A stretch of 64,000 nucleotides of DNA from an uncultured Tateyamaria sp. (GCF_947504105.1 NZ_CANNGP010000018.1:1-64000), one strand, 5' to 3'. Shown: positions 9,205 to 19,003, counted from the stretch's first letter. Numbers and translations are program-made. Notes: generated by a model from the sequence alone, not told the origin.

Positions 9205-10905
9205 ATGCCAGCGACGCAGCAAGCCAACAGCCTTGAGACCATTGCCGAGATCGTCGAGACCGAACCCGGTCTGATCGCCAACGTTTATCCCGAAGACATT
9301 GCGGGCGGCGCTGCAGCCGCCCGGCAAATGAACGATGTGATCGAGACAGCGATCAATGCCACAGGCGTAAATGACGACGGTCAATTGTCGCCCGGAGACA
9401 TGTACACCCTGTCTGCCTATATCCGCGCCAATGCCACGCTCTATGCCACGTTTTTGGAAGGGCATGGGGATGACGAGGGAGATATCGAAACCGGGTTTCA
9501 CCTTGTGCAAGGCAATGGGGGTGCTCTCATCTTCCAGGGACGCGATTTCATCGACACCGTTGCGGACGCAATCTATCACGTGGGCTTTGCCATCGTGGAT
9601 GGCCGTTTCGAGAACGAAGATGGCGATGCCAACGAGACGGTCGAAGATATCGCCGGGAGGATGAATTACTACGTCAACGGCCAGAACCGTGTTTACGGGA
9701 CGGACGATGGCGAGACCTTGAATTCCGGGCATTACAGCTTTGCTCTGGCCGAAGCGCATCACGAGATCTTCGAAGCAGGAGACGGGGATGATCGCATATG
9801 GGCCGGCATCGGCAATGATTGGGTCTATGGCGGCTCGGGCGATGATCGCTCCGGCGGCGATGAAGGCAATGACCGCCTGTTCGGAGAGGCGGGCAACGAT
9901 CATCTCAACGGCGAGGAAGGCAATGACACGCTGAACGGTGGCACCGGTGACGACACGCTGGTGGGTGACGTGGGCGCAGATCGCCTGTTCGGGGGGCTGG
10001 GTGCGGACAAGCTTTATGCCGAGGAAGGCAATGACCGGCTTTGGGGCGGCGGCGATGGTGACACGCTGGGCGGCGGCGAAGGGCAGGACACCATCTGGGG
10101 AGAGAAAGGCGACGACCGGATCTGGGGCGATGAAGGCAACGACACGATCTTTGCCGGACAGGGTGAGGATTCGGCAGATGGTGGTGAGGGGGACGACCTT
10201 ATCCGGCTCAACCAGGGTGACGACTACGCCTATGGCGACTTGGGCGCAGACACGATTGACGGTGGCATAGGCAATGACGAGGTCTATGGCGGCGAAGGTG
10301 CGGACAGCCTGTCCGGTCGCGCCGGTGACGACTCGCTGTCCGGACAGGATGGCGCAGACCGCCTGCGTGGCGGCAATGGCAATGACACGCTGCGTGGCGG
10401 TGACGGCAATGACACGCTGTCTGACTCGCAGGGAAATGACAGTTTGCGCGGGGACGACGGCGCCGATCTGATACTTGCCGGGGCCGGCAATGATGATGTC
10501 CATGGCGGCGATGGACGCGATACGCTCTGGGCCGGTGCGGGTGCCGATACCGTGCTTGGCGGCGATGGTGAAGACCGGGTGTCCGGTGGGCGCGGAGCCG
10601 ACGAGATCAATGACTGGGAAGAGATCGAAGCACGCGATGTGTTTGTCTTCCGGCCTGGTGACAGTGGTCTGACGGCACAGAGCATGGATGTCATCCTTGG
10701 TTTCACATCCATCATCGACAAGATCGACCTGACCGGATTTGGCGGGCTGACCTTTGTCGAGGGGGATGCTTTCTCGGGCAATGGGGCCGAAGTGCTGTTT
10801 GATGGCGACTTCGTCCAGATCGACAGCGATGGCGATGGCGATGCGGATGAGATGATTGAACTGCGCCATGTCAACGCGGTCGAGGCGGAGGACTTCATAC
10901 TGTAA
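9205..10905 (+). CDS. RTX calcium-binding protein with about 31 nonapeptide repeats
   Basis: A 566-residue acidic protein. Residues 1-190 form a non-repetitive domain (LSPGDMYTLSAYIRANATLY, LIFQGRDFIDTVADAIYHVG). Residues about 192-470 are an unbroken run of roughly 31 RTX nonapeptides of the GGxGxDxLx type, which fold into a calcium-binding beta-roll. The C-terminal 95 residues (FVFRPGDSGLTAQSMDVILG, IIDKIDLTGFGGL) resemble the type I secretion region of RTX proteins; there is no N-terminal signal peptide. ATG 9205 has a good ribosome site (AGGGA) about 8 bases upstream; an upstream ATG at 9133 is less likely. No type I secretion genes lie nearby. Role unknown: surface, biofilm or enzyme-like. 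Confidence 0.9.
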   Translation: MPATQQANSLETIAEIVETEPGLIANVYPEDIAGGAAAARQMNDVIETAINATGVNDDGQLSPGDMYTLSAYIRANATLYATFLEGHGDDEGDIETGFHLVQGNGGALIFQGRDFIDTVADAIYHVGFAIVDGRFENEDGDANETVEDIAGRMNYYVNGQNRVYGTDDGETLNSGHYSFALAEAHHEIFEAGDGDDRIWAGIGNDWVYGGSGDDRSGGDEGNDRLFGEAGNDHLNGEEGNDTLNGGTGDDTLVGDVGADRLFGGLGADKLYAEEGNDRLWGGGDGDTLGGGEGQDTIWGEKGDDRIWGDEGNDTIFAGQGEDSADGGEGDDLIRLNQGDDYAYGDLGADTIDGGIGNDEVYGGEGADSLSGRAGDDSLSGQDGADRLRGGNGNDTLRGGDGNDTLSDSQGNDSLRGDDGADLILAGAGNDDVHGGDGRDTLWAGAGADTVLGGDGEDRVSGGRGADEINDWEEIEARDVFVFRPGDSGLTAQSMDVILGFTSIIDKIDLTGFGGLTFVEGDAFSGNGAEVLFDGDFVQIDSDGDGDADEMIELRHVNAVEAEDFIL

Positions 10906-10950
10906 GCGCCCGCTCAATGGGCCCGCGGGCCAATAGCACGCCTGCCCCTT

Positions 10951-12339
10951 TCAGGGGGCGGGCACGGCGCCCACGCCTACAGCCCGACCCAACCGCGGCA
11001 CCGAGACGGTCCAGAATCGCAGCATCAACGCCACCCCTGCACAGGCCAGTCCCAGAACCAGTCCAAGCCAGATACCTGGCCCACCCCAGCCCAAAACAAA
11101 GCCCAGTATGTAGGACGCAGGCATCCCCACCAACCAGTAGGACACCCCCGCAAGTACCATGGGGATTGTCGTGTCCTGCACGCCGCGCAACAGACCCAGC
11201 GCGATCACCTGTGCCCCGTCCACGAGTTGGAACAGCGCGGCAAGGGCCAAAAGCAGCACACCGATCCCAAGGATCTGATCCCGGGCTGGTTCGTTCCGAT
11301 CCATGAACAGCGAAATCAGCGGTTCGGGCAATGCGATGAACAGCACAATTGTGGCAAGGGCCATCCCAAGGCTCATCACGGTCACTGTGCGGGCACCGCG
11401 CAGCATATGATCCAGATCGCCCCGACCATAGGCGTTCCCAGCCCGGATCGTCGCGACATTGCTGAGCCCGAGGTGCACCATAAAGGTGATAGACGCCAGT
11501 TGCAGGGCGATGTTGTGGGCCGCCAGCGGGATTGTACCCAGCCAGCCCATCATGAACGCCGAGGCTGCGAACAAACCGACTTCGCTCAGGTTCGTGAGGC
11601 CAATGGGCAGTCCCAGGCGGAATACTTTGCCAAGCATCTCCCAATCCGGGCGCCAAAGCCGTTTAAGCAGTTGGTGTTCCGGCAGGACGAGCAGCGCGTA
11701 GCCTATGACCCCAATCACCATAACCAGTTGGGTCACGAGCGATGCGACCGCCGCACCTGCAATCCCCCATGCCGGAGCGCCCCAATTCCCGAAAATGAAC
11801 GCGTAATTTGCCAATGCATTGGTCAGTGCCGCGGCCAGGGTGATCCAAAGCACGATTTGCGTGCGCTCCAGTGCCGCCAGATAGCTCTTGAATGTCATGA
11901 CCAGCAGCGCCGGAATGATCCCCCAGCCTGCAATGCGCAGATACTCGGACCCAAGTGCCGCCACCTGTTCGGTTTGCCCCAGTGCCAGCAGTACGCTTTC
12001 GGCCATGACCATGACCGGTAATGTCAGCACGGCAAAGCCCATGCTGAGCCACAACCCCATGCGCGTGGCGCGGCGCAGGTTGGTTTCATCCCGCTCGGCA
12101 TGGAACGACGCAACCATGGGCATGACTGCCCAGGCAAAACCCGACCCCATGAGGAACAACACGAAGAACAGGCTGCTCGCGACCCCTTGGGCAGCAAGTT
12201 CCTCGACCCCATACCAGCCCAACATGACCGTATCAGTCACGCCGATTGCAATCTGACCAAGGTGCCCACCGATCAGCGGCAGGCCGAGAACGAGGATTGC
12301 ACGCGCGTGCGCGCCATATGACATCTGTTGGGTGGACAT
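10951..12339 (-). CDS. MATE-family efflux transporter
   Basis: A 462-residue integral membrane protein with about 12 hydrophobic segments in two similar halves, typical of MATE exporters that expel cationic drugs or metabolites using an Na+ or H+ gradient. Family features: GLPLIGGHLGQIAIGVTDTV at the N-terminus, MLGWYGVEELAAQGVASSL, and the repeat-half counterpart LPIGLTNLSEVGLFAASAFM. It is convergent with the RTX gene; GC-rich inverted repeats near 10920-10960 lie between the two stops. Confidence 0.92.
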   Translation of the reverse strand: MSTQQMSYGAHARAILVLGLPLIGGHLGQIAIGVTDTVMLGWYGVEELAAQGVASSLFFVLFLMGSGFAWAVMPMVASFHAERDETNLRRATRMGLWLSMGFAVLTLPVMVMAESVLLALGQTEQVAALGSEYLRIAGWGIIPALLVMTFKSYLAALERTQIVLWITLAAALTNALANYAFIFGNWGAPAWGIAGAAVASLVTQLVMVIGVIGYALLVLPEHQLLKRLWRPDWEMLGKVFRLGLPIGLTNLSEVGLFAASAFMMGWLGTIPLAAHNIALQLASITFMVHLGLSNVATIRAGNAYGRGDLDHMLRGARTVTVMSLGMALATIVLFIALPEPLISLFMDRNEPARDQILGIGVLLLALAALFQLVDGAQVIALGLLRGVQDTTIPMVLAGVSYWLVGMPASYILGFVLGWGGPGIWLGLVLGLACAGVALMLRFWTVSVPRLGRAVGVGAVPAP

Positions 12340-12415
12340 ATCCCACCCTTACGCCTGCTTTTTGTGCAAGAAAAGCCCCAGCGTCACACGGGTGACGGGA
12401 TGCCGCCCTTGCCCG

Positions 12416-13300
12416 CTAGAGCAGCGGCCAAACGAGCGTTGTCGCAACAAGTGCGATCAATGCACCGGCCATGATCTCTATCACCGCCATTGCGCGCAGG
12501 CTGCCCGCGCCGGACCACCCCGCAAAGGCCGATTGCCGCGCGCTCACGGCCACAAGGGCCACAAGCACCGTCACGCTTGCCGTGCCAAGCCCCATTACAA
12601 AAGCCCCGGCGACGCCGGCCCACGGGATGCCCAGTCCGAAACAAAGGATCAACAGGAACACGGCACCGGTGCAGGGGCGTATCGCGATGGACCCAATGAT
12701 CGCCACGGCATCCTGCAACGAAGAAACCGAAGCCGCCTGATCAACGCTGGGTGCATGTGCATGCCCACAACTGCTGCAATGCCCGTGTTCGTCGATCACA
12801 TGCACCGCCATACTGCGCGTCCGGCGCACCCCTCGCGCCATCAGCCATAGCCCAACGAGAGCAATGGCAATGTAATTGGCCGGGGCCAGCACCTTTTCTG
12901 CGGCGTCCGTCAGTTCAGTGCGTCCCCACCCCAGAACCCAGGCCCCCAGCGTCACCAGCAAGACCGCTGCCAGCGCCTGAGCCAGGGAAGAGGCCACGGC
13001 CAGACCAGACAAGCGCCACGCCGTCACGCGCGCTGCCGCACCGTAGCCCCCGATTACCAGCTTGCCATGTCCCGGCCCGGCGGCATGAAAAAATCCATAG
13101 GCGGCACAAACCCCCATAAGGGCAAACCACGCACCCGGCTCCCCTGCCCGCACGGCCCGCAGACCACCGGCAAGTGCGGTCTGAGCCTCGCGTTGTTGGG
13201 CAGCAGCCCATTGTCCGATATCGGTTACGCCGCCAAAACCAAAGAGCCAGAGCAGTGCCAGACCGAAGGCCAGAAGGACGCCAATCCTTAGCCCGCGCAT
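12416..13300 (-). CDS. NicO/ZevB-like metal transporter
   Basis: A 294-residue membrane protein of the NicO (nickel/cobalt) superfamily. Visible features: FFHAAGPGHGKLVIGGYGAA, with the conserved His and G-H-G in a membrane segment; a His/Cys-rich loop HVIDEHGHCSSCGHAHA; and SIAIRPCTGAVFLLILCFG. With the upstream DUF1007 gene it forms the ZevA-ZevB pair described for zinc acquisition in Haemophilus. Start ATG 13298-13300 overlaps the DUF1007 gene by 13 bases. The metal here (Zn, Ni or Co) is inferred only. Confidence 0.85.
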   Translation of the reverse strand: MRGLRIGVLLAFGLALLWLFGFGGVTDIGQWAAAQQREAQTALAGGLRAVRAGEPGAWFALMGVCAAYGFFHAAGPGHGKLVIGGYGAAARVTAWRLSGLAVASSLAQALAAVLLVTLGAWVLGWGRTELTDAAEKVLAPANYIAIALVGLWLMARGVRRTRSMAVHVIDEHGHCSSCGHAHAPSVDQAASVSSLQDAVAIIGSIAIRPCTGAVFLLILCFGLGIPWAGVAGAFVMGLGTASVTVLVALVAVSARQSAFAGWSGAGSLRAMAVIEIMAGALIALVATTLVWPLL

Positions 13301-13923
13301 GACAGGCTGACAGTGTCGGCGAAGGCCTCTCCCACTTCGGGGTAAGCGGCTTCGGCCTGAGCGGCGGGTGTGGCGTACAACATCTCTTCGACCAGCGTGT
13401 ACGCAGCATCGAGGTCGGCAGGCTGGATCGCGGCTGTGCACGGGCCATCTACCGCCACCGGGCCGATCAGATCATACGCCGTATAGAATGTCGGGTCATA
13501 GGCTTTCAGTACAACCCCTGCCGCCGGCCCCCCCGCAGGTCGAAAATGCGCTGATGTAATCCGCCCCTCTTCAACCGAGACGCCCCGCCCATCGGGTTTT
13601 CCAAGAGCAACCGGCGTACCATCACGAGTGGCGTAGCTGTCGCCCTCAAACCCTTCGATCCACTGCAGGTCAAATCCATCAAGCCGGGCCAACTCCGCGT
13701 CGGTCAGGTCGCCGTCACCATCCGGGTCCAGGCCAAGGTCGGCCATCAGAAGAAGGGAATAAAACTCATCATATGTCCAATGCACTTCAACACCCTTGAA
13801 CGCGCCATCGTCACCAACAACGACAATCATCTTGGTGTCCACGAACACATGCGGATGAGCGAACGCCGTCTGAGCACACAAGACCAGCGCCACAGCGGCG
13901 CCAAGAGGACGAAAAAAGGACAT
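13288..13923 (-). CDS. DUF1007 (ZevA-like) periplasmic protein
   Basis: A 211-residue DUF1007 protein. The signal peptide MSFFRPLGAAVALVLCAQTA precedes AHPHVFVDTKM, where the HPH just after the cleavage site is a likely metal ligand. Family segments VHWTYDEFYSLLLMADLGLD and DPDGDGDLTDAELARLDGFD follow, the latter EF-hand-like. DUF1007 proteins usually pair with NicO permeases, as here. No Zur-like palindrome was evident upstream. Confidence 0.85.
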   Translation of the reverse strand: MSFFRPLGAAVALVLCAQTAFAHPHVFVDTKMIVVVGDDGAFKGVEVHWTYDEFYSLLLMADLGLDPDGDGDLTDAELARLDGFDLQWIEGFEGDSYATRDGTPVALGKPDGRGVSVEEGRITSAHFRPAGGPAAGVVLKAYDPTFYTAYDLIGPVAVDGPCTAAIQPADLDAAYTLVEEMLYATPAAQAEAAYPEVGEAFADTVSLSCAG

Positions 13924-14107
13924 GCCCCAGATTTAGGCAAGAGGCGCCAAAGCCTCAACCCCGATTAGTGCATTGCGCGATACCCTGCCCGGATAGAAAC
14001 GCGACCTGACACGGATCATCACTTGCGCCTGCGAATTGCTCTGGCACATTGGGTCAATAAGTGGTTGACATGTTACCATAGGTTGAATCTTGCCAAAGGA
14101 TGCCCTG

Positions 14108-15397
14108 ATGAATGTTTCATGTACGACCGGGCTGGCCCTCGCCGCGACGTTGACCGCCGCGGGCACATGGGCGAACCCGATTGACCAGATCCGCCCCGAC
14201 GCGCCCGCATTGGCGCGATACGGGACTTTTCCAATTGGTGTGCAAACGCTTGAAGTTACAATTCCCGACAGCATCGATGTGCTTAACGTGAAGGGAAAGG
14301 ACATACCCAGCTATGACCGCCCGCTGACACTGGAAGTCTGGTATCCGGCGGCTGAGGGGACCGAAGCAGGTGGCACTTACACAGCCATCCTGCGCGACGG
14401 CACGACCGAGGTATCGCTGACGGGTCGCGCGGCGCGCGATGCCGCACCGGCCAGTGGCGCGCGTTTTCCCCTGGTGATCATCAGCCACGGATACCCCGGC
14501 AACCGGTATCTCATGAGCCATCTGGGCGAAAACCTTGCTTCCAAGGGCTATGTGACCGTGTCGATCGATCACACCGACAGCACCTATTCCGATCAAGCCG
14601 CCTTTGGTTCGACCTTGTACAACCGTCCTTTGGACCAGGCCTTTGTTCTGGATCACGTGGCGGGTTTGCAAGGACCGCTGGGTGACATCATTGATGCGGA
14701 CCAAACCGGTGTTATTGGCTATTCCATGGGCGGCTATGGCGCACTGATCTTTGGCGGTGCAGGCGTCACACAGGCCTCAACCGAGTTCAGTTGGGGTGCG
14801 CCGAATGATCTGCTCGAGGCACATCTGGCCATGTCCGACAGTCACGAGGCCCTGATGGATGACCGCGTCAAAGCAGTCATCGCAATAGGCCCTTGGGGCA
14901 ACAATGCGGGATTCTGGGATGCAAGCGGGGTAGCTGGCTTGCGCGTGCCCACGATGTTCATGGCAGGCGGGGATGACGATGTTTCGGTCTATGACGCCAT
15001 GCGTGAGCTGTTTACCGGCGCGGTGGGCACGGATCGACACTTGCTGACGTTTGATTATGCCAATCACAACGCCGCAGCCCCGATCCCAGCCCCCAAGGAA
15101 AGCTGGGAGCCTGTTGAGGGTCTCGATTTCCTTCCCTTCGAGCACTATGCCGATGCGGTGTGGGACACGACGCGGATGAACAACATCGCCCAGCACTTCG
15201 CCACTGCGTTCTTTGATTTACATCTCAAGGATGACGCGGCCAAGGCCGAGTATCTGGAGCTTGTGCCGGATTCCCGCAACGGGTTGGTTGACCTTGATGA
15301 TGCAGGCAACCCGACCGAGGATCATACCTATTGGCAAGGATTTGCACCGCGCACGGCCAAGGGTTTGCGGTTCGAAACACTGCCGAAGGGTCAGTGA
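14108..15397 (+). CDS. Exported alpha/beta-hydrolase, PAF-acetylhydrolase/dienelactone hydrolase-like
   Basis: A 429-residue secreted alpha/beta-hydrolase. It has a signal peptide (MNVSCTTGLALAATLTAAGT), an oxyanion region IISHGYPGNRYL, and the nucleophile elbow GYSMGGYG with Ser206. An acid in AGGDDDVSVYDAM and His in FDYANHNAA are candidates for the rest of the triad. ATG 14108 is preceded by AAAGGA at 7 bases, favoured over TTG 14090. The stop overlaps the next hydrolase start (TGATG), so the two are coupled. Substrate unknown. Confidence 0.82.
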   Translation: MNVSCTTGLALAATLTAAGTWANPIDQIRPDAPALARYGTFPIGVQTLEVTIPDSIDVLNVKGKDIPSYDRPLTLEVWYPAAEGTEAGGTYTAILRDGTTEVSLTGRAARDAAPASGARFPLVIISHGYPGNRYLMSHLGENLASKGYVTVSIDHTDSTYSDQAAFGSTLYNRPLDQAFVLDHVAGLQGPLGDIIDADQTGVIGYSMGGYGALIFGGAGVTQASTEFSWGAPNDLLEAHLAMSDSHEALMDDRVKAVIAIGPWGNNAGFWDASGVAGLRVPTMFMAGGDDDVSVYDAMRELFTGAVGTDRHLLTFDYANHNAAAPIPAPKESWEPVEGLDFLPFEHYADAVWDTTRMNNIAQHFATAFFDLHLKDDAAKAEYLELVPDSRNGLVDLDDAGNPTEDHTYWQGFAPRTAKGLRFETLPKGQ

Positions 15398-16260
15398 TGG
15401 ACGTCGCCACCCGCGCATTGGGCGGGCATGCATTCACGGTTCGGACGTGGGGGGACCCCAAGCACCCCATGATCCTGATGCTGCACGGTTTTCCCGAGTA
15501 TGGTGGCGCATGGGACGAGATCGCCACGCGCCTGTCCGATCGCTATTATTGCGTCGCCCCCGACCAGCGCGGGTACGGTGCGAGCTATGCGCCCGATGAG
15601 GTTGGCGAATATGCGACGTCGAAACTGGTTGGGGACATGGTGCACCTTATCGCCGATCAAGGCCCCGTGATTGTTATGGGCCATGATTGGGGCGCTTCTG
15701 TCGCCTATGGTCTGGCCATGTTCCGACCCGATTTGGTGTCGCATCTGATCATTGCCAACGGCGTGCACCCGGTCCCCTTTCAGCGCGAGATGGCGGCGGG
15801 TGGAGCACAATCCGAGGCATCCCAGTACATCAACTTCCTGCGCAGCGAGGGGTCCGAAGATACGCTTGCCGCAGATGATTTCGGCAAGCTTCTCAAGCTG
15901 TTCTCGGCCAAGATGGACATGAGCTGGCTCGCCGGTGACAGGTTGGACGCCTACAAGGCCGCGTGGCGGCAATCGGGGCTGCGCGGCATGATCAACTGGT
16001 ACCGCGCCTCGCCCCTGATCGTGGCGGACCCCGGCGTGCCCGTAGAAATGCCCGACCTGCCCCTGGATCGGCTGAAGGTACATTGTCCGCATCTGCTGGT
16101 CTGGGCCGACGGCGACACGGCGCTGTTGCCGGTGTCGACGGAAGGTCTGGAAGACTTCGCACCGTCGCTGACCCGCGCGCATATTTCCGGTGCAGACCAT
16201 TGGGTACTGCACCAACAACCCGACTCTGTCGCGGATATCGTCTCCAACTGGCTCGGCTGA
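15397..16260 (+). CDS. Alpha/beta-hydrolase, epoxide-hydrolase-like
   Basis: A 287-residue cytoplasmic alpha/beta-hydrolase. It carries the oxyanion motif LHGFPEYGGAWDE (His30-Gly31-Phe32-Pro33), an Asp nucleophile in VIVMGHDWGASVAYG (Asp97), as in soluble epoxide hydrolases and haloalkane dehalogenases, and His in ISGADHWVLHQQPD. The start ATG 15397 shares one base with the stop of the previous gene. Family resemblance favours epoxide hydrolase; the substrate is unknown. Confidence 0.82.
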   Translation: MDVATRALGGHAFTVRTWGDPKHPMILMLHGFPEYGGAWDEIATRLSDRYYCVAPDQRGYGASYAPDEVGEYATSKLVGDMVHLIADQGPVIVMGHDWGASVAYGLAMFRPDLVSHLIIANGVHPVPFQREMAAGGAQSEASQYINFLRSEGSEDTLAADDFGKLLKLFSAKMDMSWLAGDRLDAYKAAWRQSGLRGMINWYRASPLIVADPGVPVEMPDLPLDRLKVHCPHLLVWADGDTALLPVSTEGLEDFAPSLTRAHISGADHWVLHQQPDSVADIVSNWLG

Positions 16261-16323
16261 TCTCTTCCCAAGTGGCTTTGATCGCGTCATAGTTGTCGCA
16301 TTTCAAAGCGCGGAGATATTTTC

Positions 16324-16983
16324 ATGAGCCATAGTTACGATATCAAGCTGGCCGCGCAGATGGCCGAAGCGTCCTACAAAGGCAGAAGCAATGCTTCATT
16401 GGCAACAGCCTGGCGGGACGGTCTGGACGAAAACGATGTTCAGGCGATCTTCCTCAAGGGAGACATCCTGCTGATCCCCGGATCGAATTCTGTGATGGAT
16501 TACCTCAAGTACAACCTGCGGGTTCTGAACATCGGCGGCAAACGGTACCGGCTGGCGGATGATGACACGGAACGGGGCGCGTCCGGCACCGTGTGGCACC
16601 AGGGGTTTCTGGCCCATGCCAAAGGGATCTTTGACTGGCTGCAAAAGAAGAACCACCGCCCGAAATACATCATCGGTCATTCGCTTGGGGCGGCTGCGAC
16701 GCAAATCCTTGTGCGTACCTATGGCGTGCCCGGTATCGGGTTCGCCGCCCCGCGCCCGCGCCGCAGCGCCGGCGCCATCAGGCATTCGAACCTGTGCCTG
16801 TGCATCAACCGCGACGATGACGCCGTGTGCGATCTGCCGGGGTCGTTTCACCATATGGGGCACGTGCACAAGGCCCGCGCCCGCCGGTCCGTCTTTGGCC
16901 CGGACCACAGTATGAAGCACTACCGCAAGGTTATCGACGAACAGCAGACGTCGGGACATCTACGGGCACACTGGCCGGGTTGA
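16324..16983 (+). CDS. Class 3 lipase-like alpha/beta-hydrolase
   Basis: A 219-residue protein with the class 3 lipase nucleophile elbow PKYIIGHSLGAAATQIL (Ser120), preceded by VWHQGFLAHAKGIFDWL, the usual G-F region before the elbow. A downstream Asp in CINRDDDAVCDLPGSF and His in HHMGHVHKAR or HSMKHYR could complete the triad. No signal peptide is seen. A lipolytic role is inferred. Confidence 0.78.
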   Translation: MSHSYDIKLAAQMAEASYKGRSNASLATAWRDGLDENDVQAIFLKGDILLIPGSNSVMDYLKYNLRVLNIGGKRYRLADDDTERGASGTVWHQGFLAHAKGIFDWLQKKNHRPKYIIGHSLGAAATQILVRTYGVPGIGFAAPRPRRSAGAIRHSNLCLCINRDDDAVCDLPGSFHHMGHVHKARARRSVFGPDHSMKHYRKVIDEQQTSGHLRAHWPG

Positions 16984-17047
16984 TACGCTCTTCCCCCGTC
17001 TGACCGGCTCTGGCATAGTGCGTTCCAACCAACAAAGAGCAGCAACC

Positions 17048-19003
17048 ATGTCCGATCTTCTTGCCGGGGCCAGTGGGCCTTCTGACTACGATGCCTCCTC
17101 TATCCAGGTATTGGAGGATATGGAGCACGTGCGCCTGCGCCCGGGCATGTATATCGGGGGCAAGGACGACCGCGCACTGCACCACATGGTGGCCGAGATC
17201 ATCGACAACTCCATGGACGAGGCGGTCGCCGGGCACGCCACGTGGATCGAGGTGGAGCTGCACGAGAACGGCCATGTGTCGGTGCGCGACAACGGACGTG
17301 GCATTCCGACCGATCCGCATCCCAAGGACCCGTCCAAAAGCGCGTTGGAGATCATCTTTTGCACGCTGAACGCGGGCGGCAAATTCTCGGGCGACAGTTA
17401 CGAGACTTCGGGTGGTCTGCATGGGGTTGGATCCTCCGTCGTCAACGCCCTGTCCGACCATTTGCGCGTTGAAGTGGCGCGCAATCGCGAGCTGTTTGCC
17501 ATGGAGTTTTCCAGGGGCACCCCACAAGCGCCATTGGCAAAAATCGGTGCCGCCCCCAACCGGCGCGGCACGTCCGTTACCTTCCATCCCGATCCGGAAA
17601 TCTTTGGGTCGCTGAAACTGAAACCCGCCCGCCTGTTCAAGATGGCGCGGTCCAAAGCCTACCTGTTCTCGGGCGTGGAAATCCGCTGGAAGTCGGCCAT
17701 CGCCGATGGCGACACGCCACAAGAGGCGACATTCCACTTTCCCGGCGGTCTGTCGGACTATTTGACCGAAGCGTTGGGTGGGGCCACCACCTATTCCGAC
17801 GCCCCGTTTGCCGGATCGGTGTCCTTCGAGAAGTTCAAGGTGCCGGGCAAGGTCGAATGGGCGATAAATTGGACGCCCAGCCGCGATGGGTTCATCCAAA
17901 GCTACTGTAACACCGTGCCCACGCCCGAGGGCGGCACGCACGAAGCCGGGTTCTGGGCTGCGATCCTGAAAGGGATCAAGGCCTATGGCGAGCTGGTGAA
18001 CAACAAGAAAGCCAGCACAATCACGCGCGAGGACCTGATCACAGGCGCTGGCGCACTGGTGTCCTGCTTTATCCGCGAGCCTGAGTTCGTGGGCCAGACC
18101 AAGGACCGCCTTGCCACGGTCGAGGCACAGCGGATGGTCGAAAACTCGGTCCGCGACCACTTTGACAACTGGCTGGCGGCCGACACGAAATCCGCCGGCG
18201 CCATCCTTGATTTTCTGGTCCTGCGCGCCGAGGAACGGCTGCGCAGGAGGGCCGAGAAAGAAACACAACGCAAATCCGCCACTAAGAAACTTCGGCTTCC
18301 CGGCAAATTGGTGGACTGCTCTTCATCAACACGCGATGGCACGGAATTATTCATTGTTGAGGGCGACAGCGCGGGTGGGTCGGCCAAGATGGCGCGCGAC
18401 CGCAAGACCCAGGCCCTTCTGCCCCTGCGCGGCAAGATCCTGAACGTACTGGGCGCGGCCTCGTCCAAGCTGGGCTCGAATGCCGAGATTTCGGACCTGA
18501 CGCAGGCGCTTGGTGTGAGCCTTGGGGCCAAGTTCAACATCGATGATCTGCGGTACGACAAGGTCATCATCATGACCGACGCGGATGTCGATGGCGCGCA
18601 TATCGCGGCGCTGCTGATGACGTTCTTTTATACCCAGATGCGGCCCATGATCGATGCGGGGCACCTGTACCTGGCTTGCCCGCCCCTGTTCCGTCTGACC
18701 CAAGGCGCCAAGCGGGTCTATTGCCTGGACGAGGTCGAGAAGACCACGCTGATGGAGAGCGGTTTGGGCGGCAAGGGCAAGATCGACGTGTCCCGCTTCA
18801 AAGGGCTGGGCGAGATGGACGCGAAGGACTTGAAGGACACCACCATGAACCCTGCGACACGGAAACTGATCCGTGTGAGCATTGACGAGGATGAGCCGGG
18901 TGAGACCGGGGACCTTGTGGAGCGCCTGATGGGCAAGAAGCCAGAGATGCGGTTTCAGTATATTCAGGAGAACGCGCGGTTTGTGGAGGAGTTGGATGTT
19001 TGA
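17048..19003 (+). CDS. parE: DNA topoisomerase IV subunit B
   Basis: ParE (651 residues), the ATPase subunit of topoisomerase IV, which decatenates daughter chromosomes. N-terminal GHKL ATPase: VRLRPGMYIGGKDDRALHHM, EIIDNSMDEAVAGHA with the Mg-binding Asn, DNGRGIPTDPHP and GGLHGVGSSVVNALS. C-terminal Toprim: VEGDSAGGSAKMARDR, the DADVDGAHIAALLMTFF Asp cluster and FKGLGEMDAKDLKDTTMNP. ATG 17048 matches the family N-terminus. The terminal TGA is itself the first three bases of a heptanucleotide tandem repeat that fills the following 80 bases. Confidence 0.97.
   Translation: MSDLLAGASGPSDYDASSIQVLEDMEHVRLRPGMYIGGKDDRALHHMVAEIIDNSMDEAVAGHATWIEVELHENGHVSVRDNGRGIPTDPHPKDPSKSALEIIFCTLNAGGKFSGDSYETSGGLHGVGSSVVNALSDHLRVEVARNRELFAMEFSRGTPQAPLAKIGAAPNRRGTSVTFHPDPEIFGSLKLKPARLFKMARSKAYLFSGVEIRWKSAIADGDTPQEATFHFPGGLSDYLTEALGGATTYSDAPFAGSVSFEKFKVPGKVEWAINWTPSRDGFIQSYCNTVPTPEGGTHEAGFWAAILKGIKAYGELVNNKKASTITREDLITGAGALVSCFIREPEFVGQTKDRLATVEAQRMVENSVRDHFDNWLAADTKSAGAILDFLVLRAEERLRRRAEKETQRKSATKKLRLPGKLVDCSSSTRDGTELFIVEGDSAGGSAKMARDRKTQALLPLRGKILNVLGAASSKLGSNAEISDLTQALGVSLGAKFNIDDLRYDKVIIMTDADVDGAHIAALLMTFFYTQMRPMIDAGHLYLACPPLFRLTQGAKRVYCLDEVEKTTLMESGLGGKGKIDVSRFKGLGEMDAKDLKDTTMNPATRKLIRVSIDEDEPGETGDLVERLMGKKPEMRFQYIQENARFVEELDV

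Noticed and set aside
9145-10917. A 590-codon open frame antisense to the RTX gene
   Set aside because: It mirrors the repeat codons of the RTX gene (low-complexity Ile/Val/Ala-rich repeats) and has no domain logic or ribosome site.
16931-18268. A 445-codon minus-strand frame over parE
   Set aside because: Shadow of parE; no start signal or domain.
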